Positions 1 to 10,315 are shown, counted from the stretch's first letter. The stretch: DNA of 64,000 nt from Psychrobacter sp. TAE2020 (GCF_018919485.1 NZ_JAHLMU010000001.1:1558893-1622892), one strand, 5' to 3'. Made by a program: numbers and translations. The notes: generated by a model from the sequence alone, not told the origin.

Positions 1-1990
1 GCTGACGCTTGTCTAATGGCTCATATAATATATTGGCATGATAGCGATTCAATAACGCCTGATCAGCGGCAACTTGATAACCAAATACCGCCAGCTTACC
101 TTGATAATGTAAGCGAATTTGTTTTAGCAATGCCATCATGTCATCTTGAGTATCATTATCGACGATAACCCAATCCCAATAATTTCCTTGCTCCTTTAGT
201 GACTCGAGTACCCCTGGTAAAGAGTTGGCTTGGGTCAATTTAATCGGCAGGTTTTGCAAGCTAGCTTTTAGTACTTGTCTAGAGGCTGTATGATTGATCC
301 AAACTAACACATGAAACTCATCGGCAGCGCTAGCCAAAGGTGCTAACACTGGTAAGGCAATAGTCTGACCAGTCGCCGCTTTTAATACGTCAACATGAGC
401 AGGCATCCGAAACCAAAATGTCGCCCCTTGATTGTCAATATTCTCTCGCGCATTGTCATAAAAGCCTATATCACCACCCATCAATCGCGTTAATTGCTTG
501 GAAATAACTAGGCCTAATCCTGTGCCACCATACTGACGAGTAATAGAAGGATCACCTTGACTAAAGCTCTGGAACAGCATTTTTTGATCCGATTCTGAGA
601 TACCTTTGCCACTATCTTGCACGCTAATCATAAGGTAGTTTTCTTGATAGTCGTCCAAGCTCACTCGCACTACCACTCCTCCACTGTCTGTGAATTTAAT
701 GGCATTACCAACGATATTAGTCAGTATTTGTTTGAGGCGCATGGCATCGCCATTGATACGCATTGGCACATCGTTATAAAACAATACGGCGGTACGTAGG
801 CCCTTTTCTGCAGAGACTGGTGACAGCATATCTACGACATCATAGATAGTGTCATACAGATCAAACTCGTGGCTATCAAGGAGCAATTTACCCGCTTCAA
901 TTTTAGAAAAATCCAACACATCATTGACTAAAGCTAGCAGATGCGCTGAGGATTTACGAATAGTTTGTACATATAAATCTTGCTCAGAATTTAGCTCACC
1001 GTGACGCGCCAGCAAGTTAATAAACCCATCAATGCTGTTGAGTGGCGTACGTAGCTCATGACTGATATTAGCCAAAAAAGCCGACTTTGACTCGCTAGCT
1101 GAAATAGCGACATCGCGTGCATTACGGATAGAGATGTTTTGCATCTCCATCTCATCAAAGGCCAAACGCAAGTCATCTTCGGTTTGTTCAGCATGATCTT
1201 TGAGCTCTTGAAAGCTACTATGCAGACGGCGTAAGGCTTTGACTAAATCTTGTTGTAATAAGTTCAATTCACCGTCAGATTCGACCAGAATAGGCTTATA
1301 TAGATTATCGACATGGGTACGTTGCAAGCGCAAGCGTAGCTCATAGATGGGAGCAATCCAACGCTTAGCATAGATATTAAGGCTGAGTAGTAATATCAAT
1401 ATGGTGAATAAACCGGTAATCACCAAGGCCATTGCAATACGGTAACGCGCAATATATAAAGGCTCGTTATCCATATCAATGAGCAGCCATAACTTTTGGC
1501 CTTTAAACTCGCCCAACATACTACCGTAAGCCGTTCCCACTGACGTCGCTTGTTTAGACAAAGCACGTTGATTACTGTCTACAGCTGGCCAAGTTTCGTT
1601 AACCCCATAGCCGACGCTAGCCAGTACTTTATTGTCCTCATCGATAATAGCAATACGCTGCACATGTTGCTCAGACTGCATACGACTAAGCTTATCGCGA
1701 ATGGCAGCTAGGGTCGCCATTGCTTCTTGCGACTTGATATCAGGGTTAGTCAGGTCAGTATCAGACGATGACACCCCAAACTGTAGATCGGGAATAAGCT
1801 CTGTCACCATAGGCTTATAACGGATCAATACCGCTTCGGCTAATGCTTCTTGTTCTGAGTTGCTGGCACGCATGGTTTCGTAAAACACCAAAATACCACC
1901 TACTGCTGCTAACAAGCATATCGGCAAAAAAACCAATATAATAAGTTGACCATAAGCACTACTAGTATTAAAGCGTTTTTTGTATGCCAT
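1..1990 (-). CDS. barA: Hybrid sensor histidine kinase BarA/GacS (C-terminal part outside window)
   Basis: Read on the minus strand from the ATG at 1990, the frame stays open to the left edge, so the C-terminal part is missing. The start MAYKKRFNTSSAYGQL is followed by a membrane helix near residues 12-35, a periplasmic sensor region, a second helix near 185-205 and a HAMP-like stretch. The HisKA box reads FLANISHELRTPLN with the phosphoacceptor at His311. An N box (NIVGNAIKF), a G1 box (DSGKGIS) and a G2 box (YGGTGLGL) complete the kinase core. After about residue 460 a receiver-like domain begins. This order is that of the BarA/GacS family, which phosphorylates UvrY/GacA to control CsrA/RsmA-binding small RNAs. 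It is divergent from cysM. The orthologous identity is inferred from architecture; the kinase assignment is certain. Confidence 0.88.
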   Translation of the reverse strand, partial: MAYKKRFNTSSAYGQLIILVFLPICLLAAVGGILVFYETMRASNSEQEALAEAVLIRYKPMVTELIPDLQFGVSSSDTDLTNPDIKSQEAMATLAAIRDKLSRMQSEQHVQRIAIIDEDNKVLASVGYGVNETWPAVDSNQRALSKQATSVGTAYGSMLGEFKGQKLWLLIDMDNEPLYIARYRIAMALVITGLFTILILLLSLNIYAKRWIAPIYELRLRLQRTHVDNLYKPILVESDGELNLLQQDLVKALRRLHSSFQELKDHAEQTEDDLRLAFDEMEMQNISIRNARDVAISASESKSAFLANISHELRTPLNSIDGFINLLARHGELNSEQDLYVQTIRKSSAHLLALVNDVLDFSKIEAGKLLLDSHEFDLYDTIYDVVDMLSPVSAEKGLRTAVLFYNDVPMRINGDAMRLKQILTNIVGNAIKFTDSGGVVVRVSLDDYQENYLMISVQDSGKGISESDQKMLFQSFSQGDPSITRQYGGTGLGLVISKQLTRLMGGDIGFYDNARENIDNQGATFWFRMPAHVDVLKAATGQTIALPVLAPLASAADEFHVLVWINHTASRQVLKASLQNLPIKLTQANSLPGVLESLKEQGNYWDWVIVDNDTQDDMMALLKQIRLHYQGKLAVFGYQVAADQALLNRYHANILYEPLDKRQ

Positions 1991-2274
1991 GCTATGTTTA
2001 AACCTCATTTACCGTTGTATAGTTATCACTAACAAGCTGACTATAGCGATTATTTTATCAGTTATCTAACCAGTAACCTATCATTGGATGCGGTTCGATA
2101 AATGCACTTAATAAAAGCCAGTTACCAATAATAGTACTTGCCTTGAGCGCAGCGAAAAACAACCTGATATACTGACACAGCACTTTTTGGTCTTCAAAAT
2201 GATAGAGCAAAAACAAAATTGACCGGTTAGTTATTCATTGATAATACCCATTAAACGATACTCTAGGATGCCTT

Positions 2275-3228
2275 ATGTCGTCTACGACCATAGCGAATAC
2301 CAACTTTATCACCCAAACAACTGCCCTTGCTGATTGCGTAGGTCAGACGCCTTTGGTCAAGCTGTACCGTTTACCTAAACTAGAAAACATCGATAACGGT
2401 GCGCAGCTGTTGGCTAAGCTTGAAGGTAACAATCCTGCAGGCTCAGTGAAAGATCGTCCTGCCTTTAACATGATCTATCAAGCGGAGCAGCGTGGCGATA
2501 TCAAGCCTGGTGATACTTTAATAGAAGCTACTAGTGGCAATACTGGCATTGCTTTGGCTATGGTTGCCGCCATGCGTGGCTATCCTATAACTTTGCTAAT
2601 GCCGACTAATTCAACCCAAGAGCGCAAAGATGCGATGATCGCTTATGGTGCTACTTTGATTGAAGTTGATGAAGGTATGGAGGCGGCGCGTGATTTAGCG
2701 CTACAGATGCAAAACGATGGCTTAGGGATAGTATTAGATCAGTTCAATAATCCCGATAATAAACAGGCGCATTATTTGACTACTGGCCCAGAATTATGGC
2801 AACAAACAGACGGTAAAATTACTCACTTTATTAGCTCTATGGGTACTACTGGTACTATTACTGGCGTAGGACAGTATTTAAAAGAGCAAAACCCAGCAGT
2901 ACAAATTATCGGTTTACAACCTGATGAAGAAGCTTCTATTGCTGGTATTCGTCGCTGGCCCGCTGCTTATATGCCCGGTATTTATGACGCTGATATCGTT
3001 GATAAAATTATGGATATCGACCAGTACACCGCTGAAGTTTATATGCGCAAGATGGCTAAAACTGAAGGTATTTTTGCTGGAGTATCTTCTGGTGCAGGGG
3101 CTTGGGCAGCGTTACAGATTGCTAAGGATAACCCAAATGCTGTCATAGCTTTTATTGTCTGTGACCGTGGCGATCGTTACCTTTCAACGGGTCTTTATAA
3201 TATTAACGACGACTTGGATAATGGCTAG
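2275..3228 (+). CDS. cysM: Cysteine synthase B (O-acetylserine sulfhydrylase B)
   Basis: PLP-dependent enzyme making L-cysteine from O-acetylserine and sulfide or thiosulfate in the cytoplasm. The N-terminus carries VGQTPLVKL. The PLP lysine is K59 in NPAGSVKDRPA, and the substrate loop TSGNTGIALAM follows near residue 90. A glycine-rich phosphate-binding segment (SSMGTTGTITGVGQYL) lies in the middle of the chain. The 317 residues are slightly more than the E. coli CysM length of about 303. CysM rather than CysK is favoured by the GSVKDRPA context and the RRWPAAYMPGI segment. The ATG at 2275 has AGGA eight bases upstream. It is divergent from the BarA-like kinase across a 284-bp gap, so it is probably transcribed from its own promoter. 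Confidence 0.93.
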   Translation: MSSTTIANTNFITQTTALADCVGQTPLVKLYRLPKLENIDNGAQLLAKLEGNNPAGSVKDRPAFNMIYQAEQRGDIKPGDTLIEATSGNTGIALAMVAAMRGYPITLLMPTNSTQERKDAMIAYGATLIEVDEGMEAARDLALQMQNDGLGIVLDQFNNPDNKQAHYLTTGPELWQQTDGKITHFISSMGTTGTITGVGQYLKEQNPAVQIIGLQPDEEASIAGIRRWPAAYMPGIYDADIVDKIMDIDQYTAEVYMRKMAKTEGIFAGVSSGAGAWAALQIAKDNPNAVIAFIVCDRGDRYLSTGLYNINDDLDNG

Positions 3229-3345
3229 CTAGTTAACTGATTTGTTGCTTATTATGACAGTCAGTTGGCTAAAACTAGTGAATGATCAGCTAATAAATAA
3301 GCCCGCTAACAATAATGAAAATAGTGACTAGTAAGAGAGCTATCT

Positions 3346-4170
3346 ATGACATATGCCCTACCCGCTAATCCAGTATTGGTCTTTGATATTGAAACCGTCG
3401 CTGATACTGCTGCCGCACATCGCATTTATCCGCAGCTGAGCGATCTCAATGATGCCGACACTTTATCAGCGCTAACCGCTATTCGTCTGCAAGAAGCTGG
3501 CCACGATTTTATGCGTTTGCCATTGCAGCGTATTGTCTGTATCTCTGCGCTCTATATTAAAGGCGGTCAGTTATCCCTATTTTCTCTAACGGCTGATAGG
3601 TTCAGTGAAGAAGAGATTCTAACTAAGTTTTTCCGAGCTTTTAATGAAGTTGAAAAACTGCCGCAGCTAATCAGCTGGAACGGTTCTGGATTTGATATCC
3701 CAGTGCTTATCTACCGTGCTATGCAGTATAATTTATCAGCGCCTTGGCTGTTTGAAGAAGGTGAGCGTATCAAAAACATGCGCTTTGATAATTACGTCAA
3801 TCGTTTCCAAACCCGCCACCTTGATCTGATGGATAGATTTAGCCAATACGGCGCTAGTCGTCGTGAAGCTATGGACGTAGTAGCTAGTTTGTACGGTTTA
3901 CCTGGTAAAACGGCTGTAGATGGCAGTATGGTTGGGGCTTTAGTCGCAGCTGAGGATTGGCAAACTTTATCGATATATTGTGAGTCCGATGTACTCAACA
4001 CTTGGTTGATTTACTTACGTTGGTTGCGCCTAACTGGCAAACTATCTTCACCAGCTTTTGATTACTGGCAGCAGCAAAGCGTTGCTTACTTAAAGGCCTT
4101 TGCTCAAGCTGATGGTAGCGCCCGTCATCAAGACTTTATGGCTAACTGGTCGTCGTTACCAAAGCTATAA
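3346..4170 (+). CDS. Predicted 3'-5' exonuclease, PolB-like (DNA_pol_B_exo2 family)
   Basis: 274-residue DEDD-type exonuclease without a polymerase domain. Exo I is visible as VFDIETVAD near residue 13, Exo II as SWNGSGFDIPVL near residue 115, and Exo III as YCESDVLNTWLIY near residue 210. These supply the four acidic metal ligands of the fold. The family is usually annotated as a predicted 3'-5' exonuclease related to the PolB proofreading domain, and its cellular role is not established. Probable substrates are single-stranded or mispaired DNA ends. The gene lies between cysM and rlmD in the same direction, with 117 bp upstream and about 190 bp downstream, so co-transcription is possible but not shown. 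Confidence 0.85.
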   Translation: MTYALPANPVLVFDIETVADTAAAHRIYPQLSDLNDADTLSALTAIRLQEAGHDFMRLPLQRIVCISALYIKGGQLSLFSLTADRFSEEEILTKFFRAFNEVEKLPQLISWNGSGFDIPVLIYRAMQYNLSAPWLFEEGERIKNMRFDNYVNRFQTRHLDLMDRFSQYGASRREAMDVVASLYGLPGKTAVDGSMVGALVAAEDWQTLSIYCESDVLNTWLIYLRWLRLTGKLSSPAFDYWQQQSVAYLKAFAQADGSARHQDFMANWSSLPKL

Positions 4171-4363
4171 GCAGTGTCTAGTTGTGAGTATTCGACACGC
4201 CTCAAATAAAACTAGCTCTAAAATTTTGTACGGTGACAGTTTTTATATACTGTATTTATATCGGCCCACCGTTTTTTACTTTATAGCAGCCAATCATTAT
4301 CTTAGCGCTTTTGTATGTTAAAATTGCGGTCATTTTTCATCCCTTTATTTTATAGGCAGGTTT

Positions 4364-5911
4364 ATGCAACCCACCGACTCAAAAACTGCTGTAGCAGATA
4401 GCTTGACTACTAAATCTAATACGCTTGCTGATGACAGTCAGGCAATTATTACCCCGCCTAACAAGAAAAAGTCTAAGCCTTCATCAAAGGTACGCCGTCG
4501 TCTAAAAGATGCTGAACCCCTGCCATTCATCATTGATGGATTATCGCATGATGGTCGCGGAGTTGCTGTGTACGGCAATGGTTTCGATGCACAAGCAGGT
4601 CACATTGAAGACAAACATGGCAAAAAAATATTTGTCAGTTTTGCTCTACCGGGCGAGAGCGTTGAAGTAAAGATAACCAATAGCCGCGCCAGTTTTGAGG
4701 AAGGGGATGCTACTAAGGTTACTGCCAATCCAAACCCTGAACGTGCTGTACCACCTTGCCCTCACTTTGGGGTTTGTGGTGGTTGTAATCTGCAACATTG
4801 GCAACCTGAGGCCCAAATTAACTTTAAGCAATCGGTTCTAGCAGAGATGTTACTGCATCAAGCCAATGTACAGCCAGATACTTGGCTACCACCAGTAGTT
4901 GGGGATCGTTTAGGCTATCGAACTAAAGCTAGATTGGGTGTACGTTATGTAGTCAAAAAGGAAACAGCGTTAGTAGGTTTTCGTGAGCGTTCGAGTAATT
5001 TCTTAGCCGAGCTCAATGAATGCCATATTCTAGATCCGCGTATTGGTTTTGAAATTGAAAATTTAAAAGCCCTAATCAGCACTCTTGAGAGTCGTAACAA
5101 AATTGCTCAGTTAGAGCTAGCTATGGGCGAATACCTCCCTGAACTGCCAGATGGTGATCAGCCAGTGGCATTAATTGTACGCAACTTAGAACCTTTATCT
5201 GACGGGGATATAGATAAGCTCAAAACCTTTTTTGCGGCGCGTAACTGGCAACTGTATTTACAGTCTAAAGGTGTCGACAGTATCCAGCGCATTGCATTAA
5301 CGGCTAACGATGATATGAGTCAACAGTTCGGTCGTCTCTATTATCAGTTACCTGAATATGATCTTACTTTTGAGTTTATTCCGACTGACTTTACTCAAGT
5401 GAACCTATCTGTTAATCGGCAGATGACTAAACTGGCTTGTGACTTATTAGACCTAAAACCCGGTGAGAGAGTACTAGACTTATTCAGCGGCTTAGGTAAC
5501 TTTAGTTTGCCATTAGCTCGCTTAGTTGGCGAATCAGGCTCAGTAGTGGGAATCGAAGGCAGCGAAGCTATGACTTTACGAGCTGCTGATAATGCGCGTC
5601 GTAACAATATCAATAACACTGAGTTTTATAGCCAAGATTTAACTCAAGATTGCACTGATAAGCCGTGGGCTAACCAAGGTTTTGATGCGCTACTCATTGA
5701 TCCACCACGCTCTGGCGCTTGGGAGATCATGCAGTATTTACCAAAATTCAATGCTGAGCGCATAGTCTATGTTTCTTGTAATCCGGCAACTCTTGCTCGT
5801 GATACTAAGGCGCTGTTAGAGCAAGGCTATCGACTCACTCATGCAGGAGTGATGGACATGTTCTGTCATACTGGTCATGTTGAATCAATTGCCCGCTTTG
5901 AAAAGGTATAA
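4364..5911 (+). CDS. rlmD: 23S rRNA (uracil-1939-C5)-methyltransferase RlmD (RumA)
   Basis: SAM-dependent m5U methyltransferase acting on 23S rRNA. The first 50 residues are a basic, lysine-rich extension absent from the 433-residue E. coli protein. A TRAM domain spans about 52-120. The [4Fe-4S] ligands are Cys132, Cys138, Cys141 and Cys220. The SAM-binding motif [16 protein letters not shown] begins at 370. IDPPRSG lies near 445-451, and the catalytic nucleophile is Cys472 in [13 protein letters not shown]. All family residues are present, so it should be active. It precedes relA in the same direction, as in many gammaproteobacteria, but 624 bp separate the two genes. Confidence 0.95.
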   Translation: MQPTDSKTAVADSLTTKSNTLADDSQAIITPPNKKKSKPSSKVRRRLKDAEPLPFIIDGLSHDGRGVAVYGNGFDAQAGHIEDKHGKKIFVSFALPGESVEVKITNSRASFEEGDATKVTANPNPERAVPPCPHFGVCGGCNLQHWQPEAQINFKQSVLAEMLLHQANVQPDTWLPPVVGDRLGYRTKARLGVRYVVKKETALVGFRERSSNFLAELNECHILDPRIGFEIENLKALISTLESRNKIAQLELAMGEYLPELPDGDQPVALIVRNLEPLSDGDIDKLKTFFAARNWQLYLQSKGVDSIQRIALTANDDMSQQFGRLYYQLPEYDLTFEFIPTDFTQVNLSVNRQMTKLACDLLDLKPGERVLDLFSGLGNFSLPLARLVGESGSVVGIEGSEAMTLRAADNARRNNINNTEFYSQDLTQDCTDKPWANQGFDALLIDPPRSGAWEIMQYLPKFNAERIVYVSCNPATLARDTKALLEQGYRLTHAGVMDMFCHTGHVESIARFEKV

Positions 5912-6289
5912 TCCAAGTCGCTTGAGTGTAGCTTCAATGATAAGGCTTGGGCACTGGTTGATACCCGCTACTGCTCAAGCAATAACTCCTATTATTTAGT
6001 AAAAATACATAGTAATATTATAAAATTTATACTAACTTATGTTTTAAGTGATTATTATTGGCAATTAGAACTTAGTCAAATTACCTTTTAACGTATAATA
6101 ATTACAGACCCTTGCTTGAAAAATGGTAACAAAATAACTTATTATCACTTATTACTATACCAATAAAAATATATTGAGCGATTGACTGATTTATATATGT
6201 TTTTGCGAAATACTTTTTAAGGAAGTTCATAAAGAACAGGCTGTGTTGTACATTCACAAGTAGACACTTCTGTGTTCAATGGTGAACCA

Positions 6290-6385
6290 ATGCTTAGCTT
6301 AAAGAGAAAGAGAAAGAGAAAAATAAAGCTAAAAATCAACGCTTTTGTATTAACTGCTATCACTTTATCAACCGTCATTATATAA
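6290..6385 (+). CDS. Candidate 31-residue basic-hydrophobic peptide
   Basis: Not a recognised family. The ATG at 6290 opens a 31-codon frame. It has a strongly cationic first half (LKRKRKRKIKLK) and an uncharged hydrophobic second half (AFVLTAITLSTVII), ending in TAA. This is the layout of a small membrane-inserting or signal-like peptide. A possible ribosome binding site (GGTGAA) lies unusually close to the ATG. A hairpin followed by a short T run starts 12 bases after the stop, which suggests a compact transcription unit between rlmD and relA. The purine-rich (AAAGAG)n DNA that codes the basic part could also produce such a frame by chance. Coding status is uncertain. Confidence 0.3.
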   Translation: MLSLKRKRKRKIKLKINAFVLTAITLSTVII

Positions 6386-6397
6386 AAGTAAGTTTAT

Positions 6398-6437
6398 CGC
6401 AGTTGCCAAAAGATTTTTTCTTTAGCAACTGCGCTGT
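6398..6437 (+). terminator. Hairpin terminator after the small ORF, upstream of relA
   Basis: A perfect 9-bp stem (CGCAGTTGC at 6398-6406 with GCAACTGCG at 6425-6433) with an A/T-rich loop that can extend the pairing, followed by CTGTTTT. The T run is short, so termination may be weak. Confidence 0.45.
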
Positions 6438-6535
6438 TTTATGTGATTGCTGACTTTAGGTAATAGTTTGAAGGACAGTCGATATAAAATAATAATCGAC
6501 ATACACAGCAGTAACTCGGTTAAAAGGAGTCAGCT

Positions 6536-9091
6536 ATGGTAAAAATTCGTGAAGGATTGCCATTAATGGATGGGCAAACAGCAGAGACTGATAGTGCGTC
6601 ATTAGCTGCGCAGCTAGTGGCCAGTCAACGTTCTCACCAATCTGCCAATAGCTATGCTCAAATTCCACTAGATATCAAGAGACAGCTCAGCACTCATAAG
6701 CTGCACACAACTTTTGATCGTTCCGCACAGCACTCCTATCATAGTCATGACCCAAAACTGAATGAAGAGTATCTCAATAGTAATTTACAAAGTCTCTCAT
6801 TGATCACAGACGTTTCTAAAAATATTGATCTAGATCAAGCCAATATCGATGTGCCAATGTGGCTGGATAATGTGGCCAAGCGTATCGGTCAAGAGTCGGT
6901 TCCGAATTTAATAATGGCTTGTGAATTTATTCGCAACCGTATGAACACTACTGAATCTGAACGGTCCGGTGCTTATGTGACAGGCATTGGTATGACGGAT
7001 ATATTGACTTACCTCTATCAAGATGAAGATGCACTAGTCGCGGCAATGCTTTATCGTAGCGCCCGTGAATCGCTTATCAGTTTAGCTGACATTCAGAAGA
7101 GCTTCGGTACTGATATAAGCAGTTTGGTGAAAGATGCTTTGGCGATGGGCAAGCTATCGGCTATCATTGAGAGTAACAAGCGCTTAGAAGATCATTTCGC
7201 CAATAATCAACGTGATCAGCTGTCTAACATCTATAGCATGCTTATTTCAGTGACTAATGATGTGCGTGTCGTACTCATCAAGCTGGCTGAGCGTACTTTT
7301 GCTATGCGTGAACTGTCATTCTCTAATGAAGAGCGTCAGCAGCGTGTTGCTCTTGAGGTTATGACTATTTATGCCCCATTAGCCCATCGTTTAGGTATTG
7401 CCCAACTTAAATGGGAGCTTGAGGACTTAGCTTTTCGCTACTTGGCCCCTGAACGCTATAAAGAAATCGCTAAGTTACTATCTGAGAAGCGCAGTGAGCG
7501 CGAAGACTATATTCAACGAGTAGAGGATAAACTAAGCGACGCTTTAGTAGCGGCTGATATCGTCGGTGAAGTTTCAGGACGCGTCAAACACATCTACTCT
7601 ATTTATCGAAAAATGAAACTTAAAGGCTTATCTTTTGATCAGCTTTATGACATTCGCGCATTACGAGTATTAGTCGAAAATCCCTCAGATTGTTATCATG
7701 CTTTAGGGCTAGTTCATGGCTTATGGCGCTATATCCCTGAGCAGTTTGATGACTATATTACTAATCCAAAAGCTAATGGTTATCGCTCGCTCCATACCGC
7801 CGTTATTGCTGAAAATAAGTCTCTTGAAGTGCAAATACGTACTCATACTATGCACTTTGAAGCTGAGCTTGGTATGTGTGCGCACGTCAACTATAAAGAG
7901 GGGCTAAAGAATAAAAAAGACAATTATCTTAATCAAAGAATTAGCTCTTTAAGACAGCTACTATCTATAAACAATGAGACTCGTAATCAGGCACGTACTG
8001 CTGTAGCTAACGCTGAAGGTATTGATAATAGCGATCTATTTGAGCTAGATGAAGAAGAGCAAACGGTTGATTTTGACGAGCTTGAACGTATTTATATATT
8101 CAGTCGTGACGGCGATATTACTGAACTCCCTAAAGGTGCTACTGTCCTCGACTTTGCTTACTACGTACACACTCAAGTTGGTAACCGTGCTCAAGCCGCT
8201 CGAGTGAATCAGCGCTATGTACCTCTCACCTACCAGCTTAAAACCGGAGAGCAAGTAGAGATTATTACTAAGTCCTCACGCGAGCCAAATCGCGATTGGT
8301 TAGTGGCGTCTTTGGGTTATATACATACCAACAGAGCACGCTCAAAGCTACGCCAATGGTTCAATAAACAGGATCGTGATAAGAATATTGAGATTGGTCG
8401 ACAGATGCTTAGTAAAGAGCTCGAGCGCTTATCTTTGCATCCTAATAGTATCGACTTAAACGATTATTTGAAATTTTTTAATGTTAATAACACTGATGAT
8501 ATCGTTGTTGGTTTAGTCACTGGTGAAATTGGTATTCATCAGCTGATGGGACATGTTTCACGCCAGCTACATTTAGAGCCTGAAAAAGCAGAAGAGGAGT
8601 TTACTCCTAGTGTTGATCCCAAAACCACCGGTAAATTGGATGCCTATAAAATCTGTATTGATGGTTTAGATAATATTGAGATTAACTTAGCAGGCTGCTG
8701 TCACCCGGTACACGGTGAACCTATTTCTGGCTATATCACTTTATCGCGTGGTGTCAGTATTCATAATCGTGGCTGCGCTGAGTATATTCGTATGATTGAA
8801 CGTGATCCTGAACGTGAAATCAGCGCTGCTTGGAAATCAAAATCTGGTCGCTATCAACCCGTTGATATCCATATAGAAGCCTACGATAGGCGTGGCTTAC
8901 TGCGAGATTTGACTCAAGTTATTGATAAAGAAAATGTCAATATTAGACAAGTTCAGACTATTAGTACAGATGAAAATATTGCTTTTTTAAAATTTCATAT
9001 CGAAGTCTCAGGTCTGGCGCATTTATCCAAACTATTAGCTAAACTTGAACAGCAGCCTGGAATATTGCATGCTCGGCGTGCCGTTGTTTAA
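6536..9091 (+). CDS. relA: GTP pyrophosphokinase RelA ((p)ppGpp synthetase I)
   Basis: Ribosome-associated alarmone synthase of the stringent response, transferring pyrophosphate from ATP to GTP or GDP when uncharged tRNA is sensed. An N-terminal HD-like hydrolase domain (about 130-330) has lost the His-Asp pair: AAMLYRSARES stands where SpoT has HD, so hydrolysis is not expected. The synthetase domain (about 340-480) contains GRVKHIYSIYRKM and the acidic EQFDD motif (E near residue 402) typical of RelA rather than bifunctional SpoT/Rel. A TGS domain (near 520-585), a zinc-finger-like CCHPVHGE region (near 720-755) and a C-terminal ACT domain (near 775-851) follow. At 851 residues it is about 100 longer than E. 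coli RelA, mostly at the N-terminus. The start has AAAAGGAG upstream. Confidence 0.95.
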   Translation: MVKIREGLPLMDGQTAETDSASLAAQLVASQRSHQSANSYAQIPLDIKRQLSTHKLHTTFDRSAQHSYHSHDPKLNEEYLNSNLQSLSLITDVSKNIDLDQANIDVPMWLDNVAKRIGQESVPNLIMACEFIRNRMNTTESERSGAYVTGIGMTDILTYLYQDEDALVAAMLYRSARESLISLADIQKSFGTDISSLVKDALAMGKLSAIIESNKRLEDHFANNQRDQLSNIYSMLISVTNDVRVVLIKLAERTFAMRELSFSNEERQQRVALEVMTIYAPLAHRLGIAQLKWELEDLAFRYLAPERYKEIAKLLSEKRSEREDYIQRVEDKLSDALVAADIVGEVSGRVKHIYSIYRKMKLKGLSFDQLYDIRALRVLVENPSDCYHALGLVHGLWRYIPEQFDDYITNPKANGYRSLHTAVIAENKSLEVQIRTHTMHFEAELGMCAHVNYKEGLKNKKDNYLNQRISSLRQLLSINNETRNQARTAVANAEGIDNSDLFELDEEEQTVDFDELERIYIFSRDGDITELPKGATVLDFAYYVHTQVGNRAQAARVNQRYVPLTYQLKTGEQVEIITKSSREPNRDWLVASLGYIHTNRARSKLRQWFNKQDRDKNIEIGRQMLSKELERLSLHPNSIDLNDYLKFFNVNNTDDIVVGLVTGEIGIHQLMGHVSRQLHLEPEKAEEEFTPSVDPKTTGKLDAYKICIDGLDNIEINLAGCCHPVHGEPISGYITLSRGVSIHNRGCAEYIRMIERDPEREISAAWKSKSGRYQPVDIHIEAYDRRGLLRDLTQVIDKENVNIRQVQTISTDENIAFLKFHIEVSGLAHLSKLLAKLEQQPGILHARRAVV

Positions 9092-9153
9092 AAGCGCCTT
9101 GCTATCCAGTACCATCATTAATCTTACGATAATAGAGTTTAGATAAAACCACT

Positions 9154-10137
9154 ATGCCTGAACTGCCCGAAGTCGAAACCACTAAAACCAGCCTAAGCCC
9201 CTTATTAGGGCAGCGAGTCAGCAAAGTCGAAGTATTCCAGCCTAAACTGCGCTGGCCAATGCCTAATGATTTGACAGCTTTAGTTGGCTATTCCTTAGAT
9301 CGAGTCGAGCGTCGTGCTAAGTATTTATTAGTAACTTTTAAATCTACTCAAGCTATAAGCCCAGCTGAGCATACCTTAATTATCCATTTAGGTATGTCAG
9401 GCAGTTTACAGCAGCATCCGGTAGGAACAGAAAAACGTAAGCATGACCACTTGATCATGCTGTTTGACGAAGCCGATAAGCAAACTCAATTACACTATCA
9501 TGATCCAAGACGTTTTGGTGCGATACTGTGGTACAAAGAATATGCTCCTAAGCTCTTAGAGCATTTAGGCCCTGAACCGCTAGCAACAGAATTTAGTGCC
9601 GACTATCTATATCATCTTATTCAACGTACCGAGGTTAGTGATACGCCTGCTAAAGTGCCTGATAGCACATTGCTAAAATCTGTTGGCAGCTCACTAGCCC
9701 AGCAACCACTAACTTCCCACTCAGCTTCAGCTATTCAATCGCCTAGCAAAAAATCTGCCAAACGTCCTATAGCTCGGGCAATAAAATCTGTGATTATGGA
9801 ACAGCAGATAGTGGTTGGTGTGGGGAATATTTACGCCACTGAAAGCTTATATTTGTCCGCTATAAATCCAGCAACGCCTGCCCATCACCTCACTTATCAA
9901 CAAATAGAAGTATTAGTCGCTCATATCAAAGCTATTCTGAAAAAAGCGATAGCCCTTGGTGGCTCGACTTTACGCGACTTCACAGTCGCCAGCGGGCAAA
10001 CGGGCTACTTTCAACAAACGCTGAATGTTTACGGTAAGCAAGGAGAAAGCTGTCCACATTGCGCTACGGAACTCGATAATATCAAAATCAATGGTCGTGC
10101 TAGTGTTTATTGCCCTAATTGCCAACCGTTGCAGTAG
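9154..10137 (+). CDS. mutM: Formamidopyrimidine-DNA glycosylase MutM/Fpg
   Basis: Bifunctional DNA glycosylase and AP lyase removing 8-oxoguanine and formamidopyrimidines. The start is MPELPEVETT, with Pro2 as the catalytic amine after Met removal and Glu3 as partner. RRAKYLL supplies the conserved lysine. GVGNIYATESL is the helix-two-turns-helix region. The C-terminal zinc finger has the pairs CPHC and CPNC. The chain is 327 residues, about 55 longer than E. coli Fpg. The excess is a Ser/Pro/Lys-rich insertion near residues 162-208, just before the AIKSVIMEQQIVVGVGN segment. It follows relA by 62 bp and could share its transcript. Confidence 0.95.
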   Translation: MPELPEVETTKTSLSPLLGQRVSKVEVFQPKLRWPMPNDLTALVGYSLDRVERRAKYLLVTFKSTQAISPAEHTLIIHLGMSGSLQQHPVGTEKRKHDHLIMLFDEADKQTQLHYHDPRRFGAILWYKEYAPKLLEHLGPEPLATEFSADYLYHLIQRTEVSDTPAKVPDSTLLKSVGSSLAQQPLTSHSASAIQSPSKKSAKRPIARAIKSVIMEQQIVVGVGNIYATESLYLSAINPATPAHHLTYQQIEVLVAHIKAILKKAIALGGSTLRDFTVASGQTGYFQQTLNVYGKQGESCPHCATELDNIKINGRASVYCPNCQPLQ

Positions 10138-10315
10138 CTAATTAACCGTCAATGGCTTAGACAAGCTGAATAGATAATCATCACTGTGGTATTCATAGCT
10201 ATATTTGTATTGCTTATCTGTTCTAGTCTTGTTTTAATAGTAATTACTGACAAAATTTCAGTTTTTTATAGTGCTATTTATAATAACTGGCTACTATTCT
10301 CTTTAGGAAACCATT

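Larger units (their letters stand above)
5912..6535. other. rlmD-relA intergenic region
   Basis: A 624-bp AT-rich gap. It contains a candidate 31-codon gene at 6290-6385, a terminator-like hairpin at 6398-6433 and presumably the relA promoter after it. The first 300 bases show no reading frame of note and no RNA gene recognised by eye. A ribosome binding site (AAAAGGAG) sits just before the relA ATG. Confidence 0.7.

Noticed and set aside
6301..6325. AAAGAG simple repeat as a phase-variation tract
   Set aside because: Only about three imperfect units, too few for typical slippage switches, although it codes the basic part of the small peptide.
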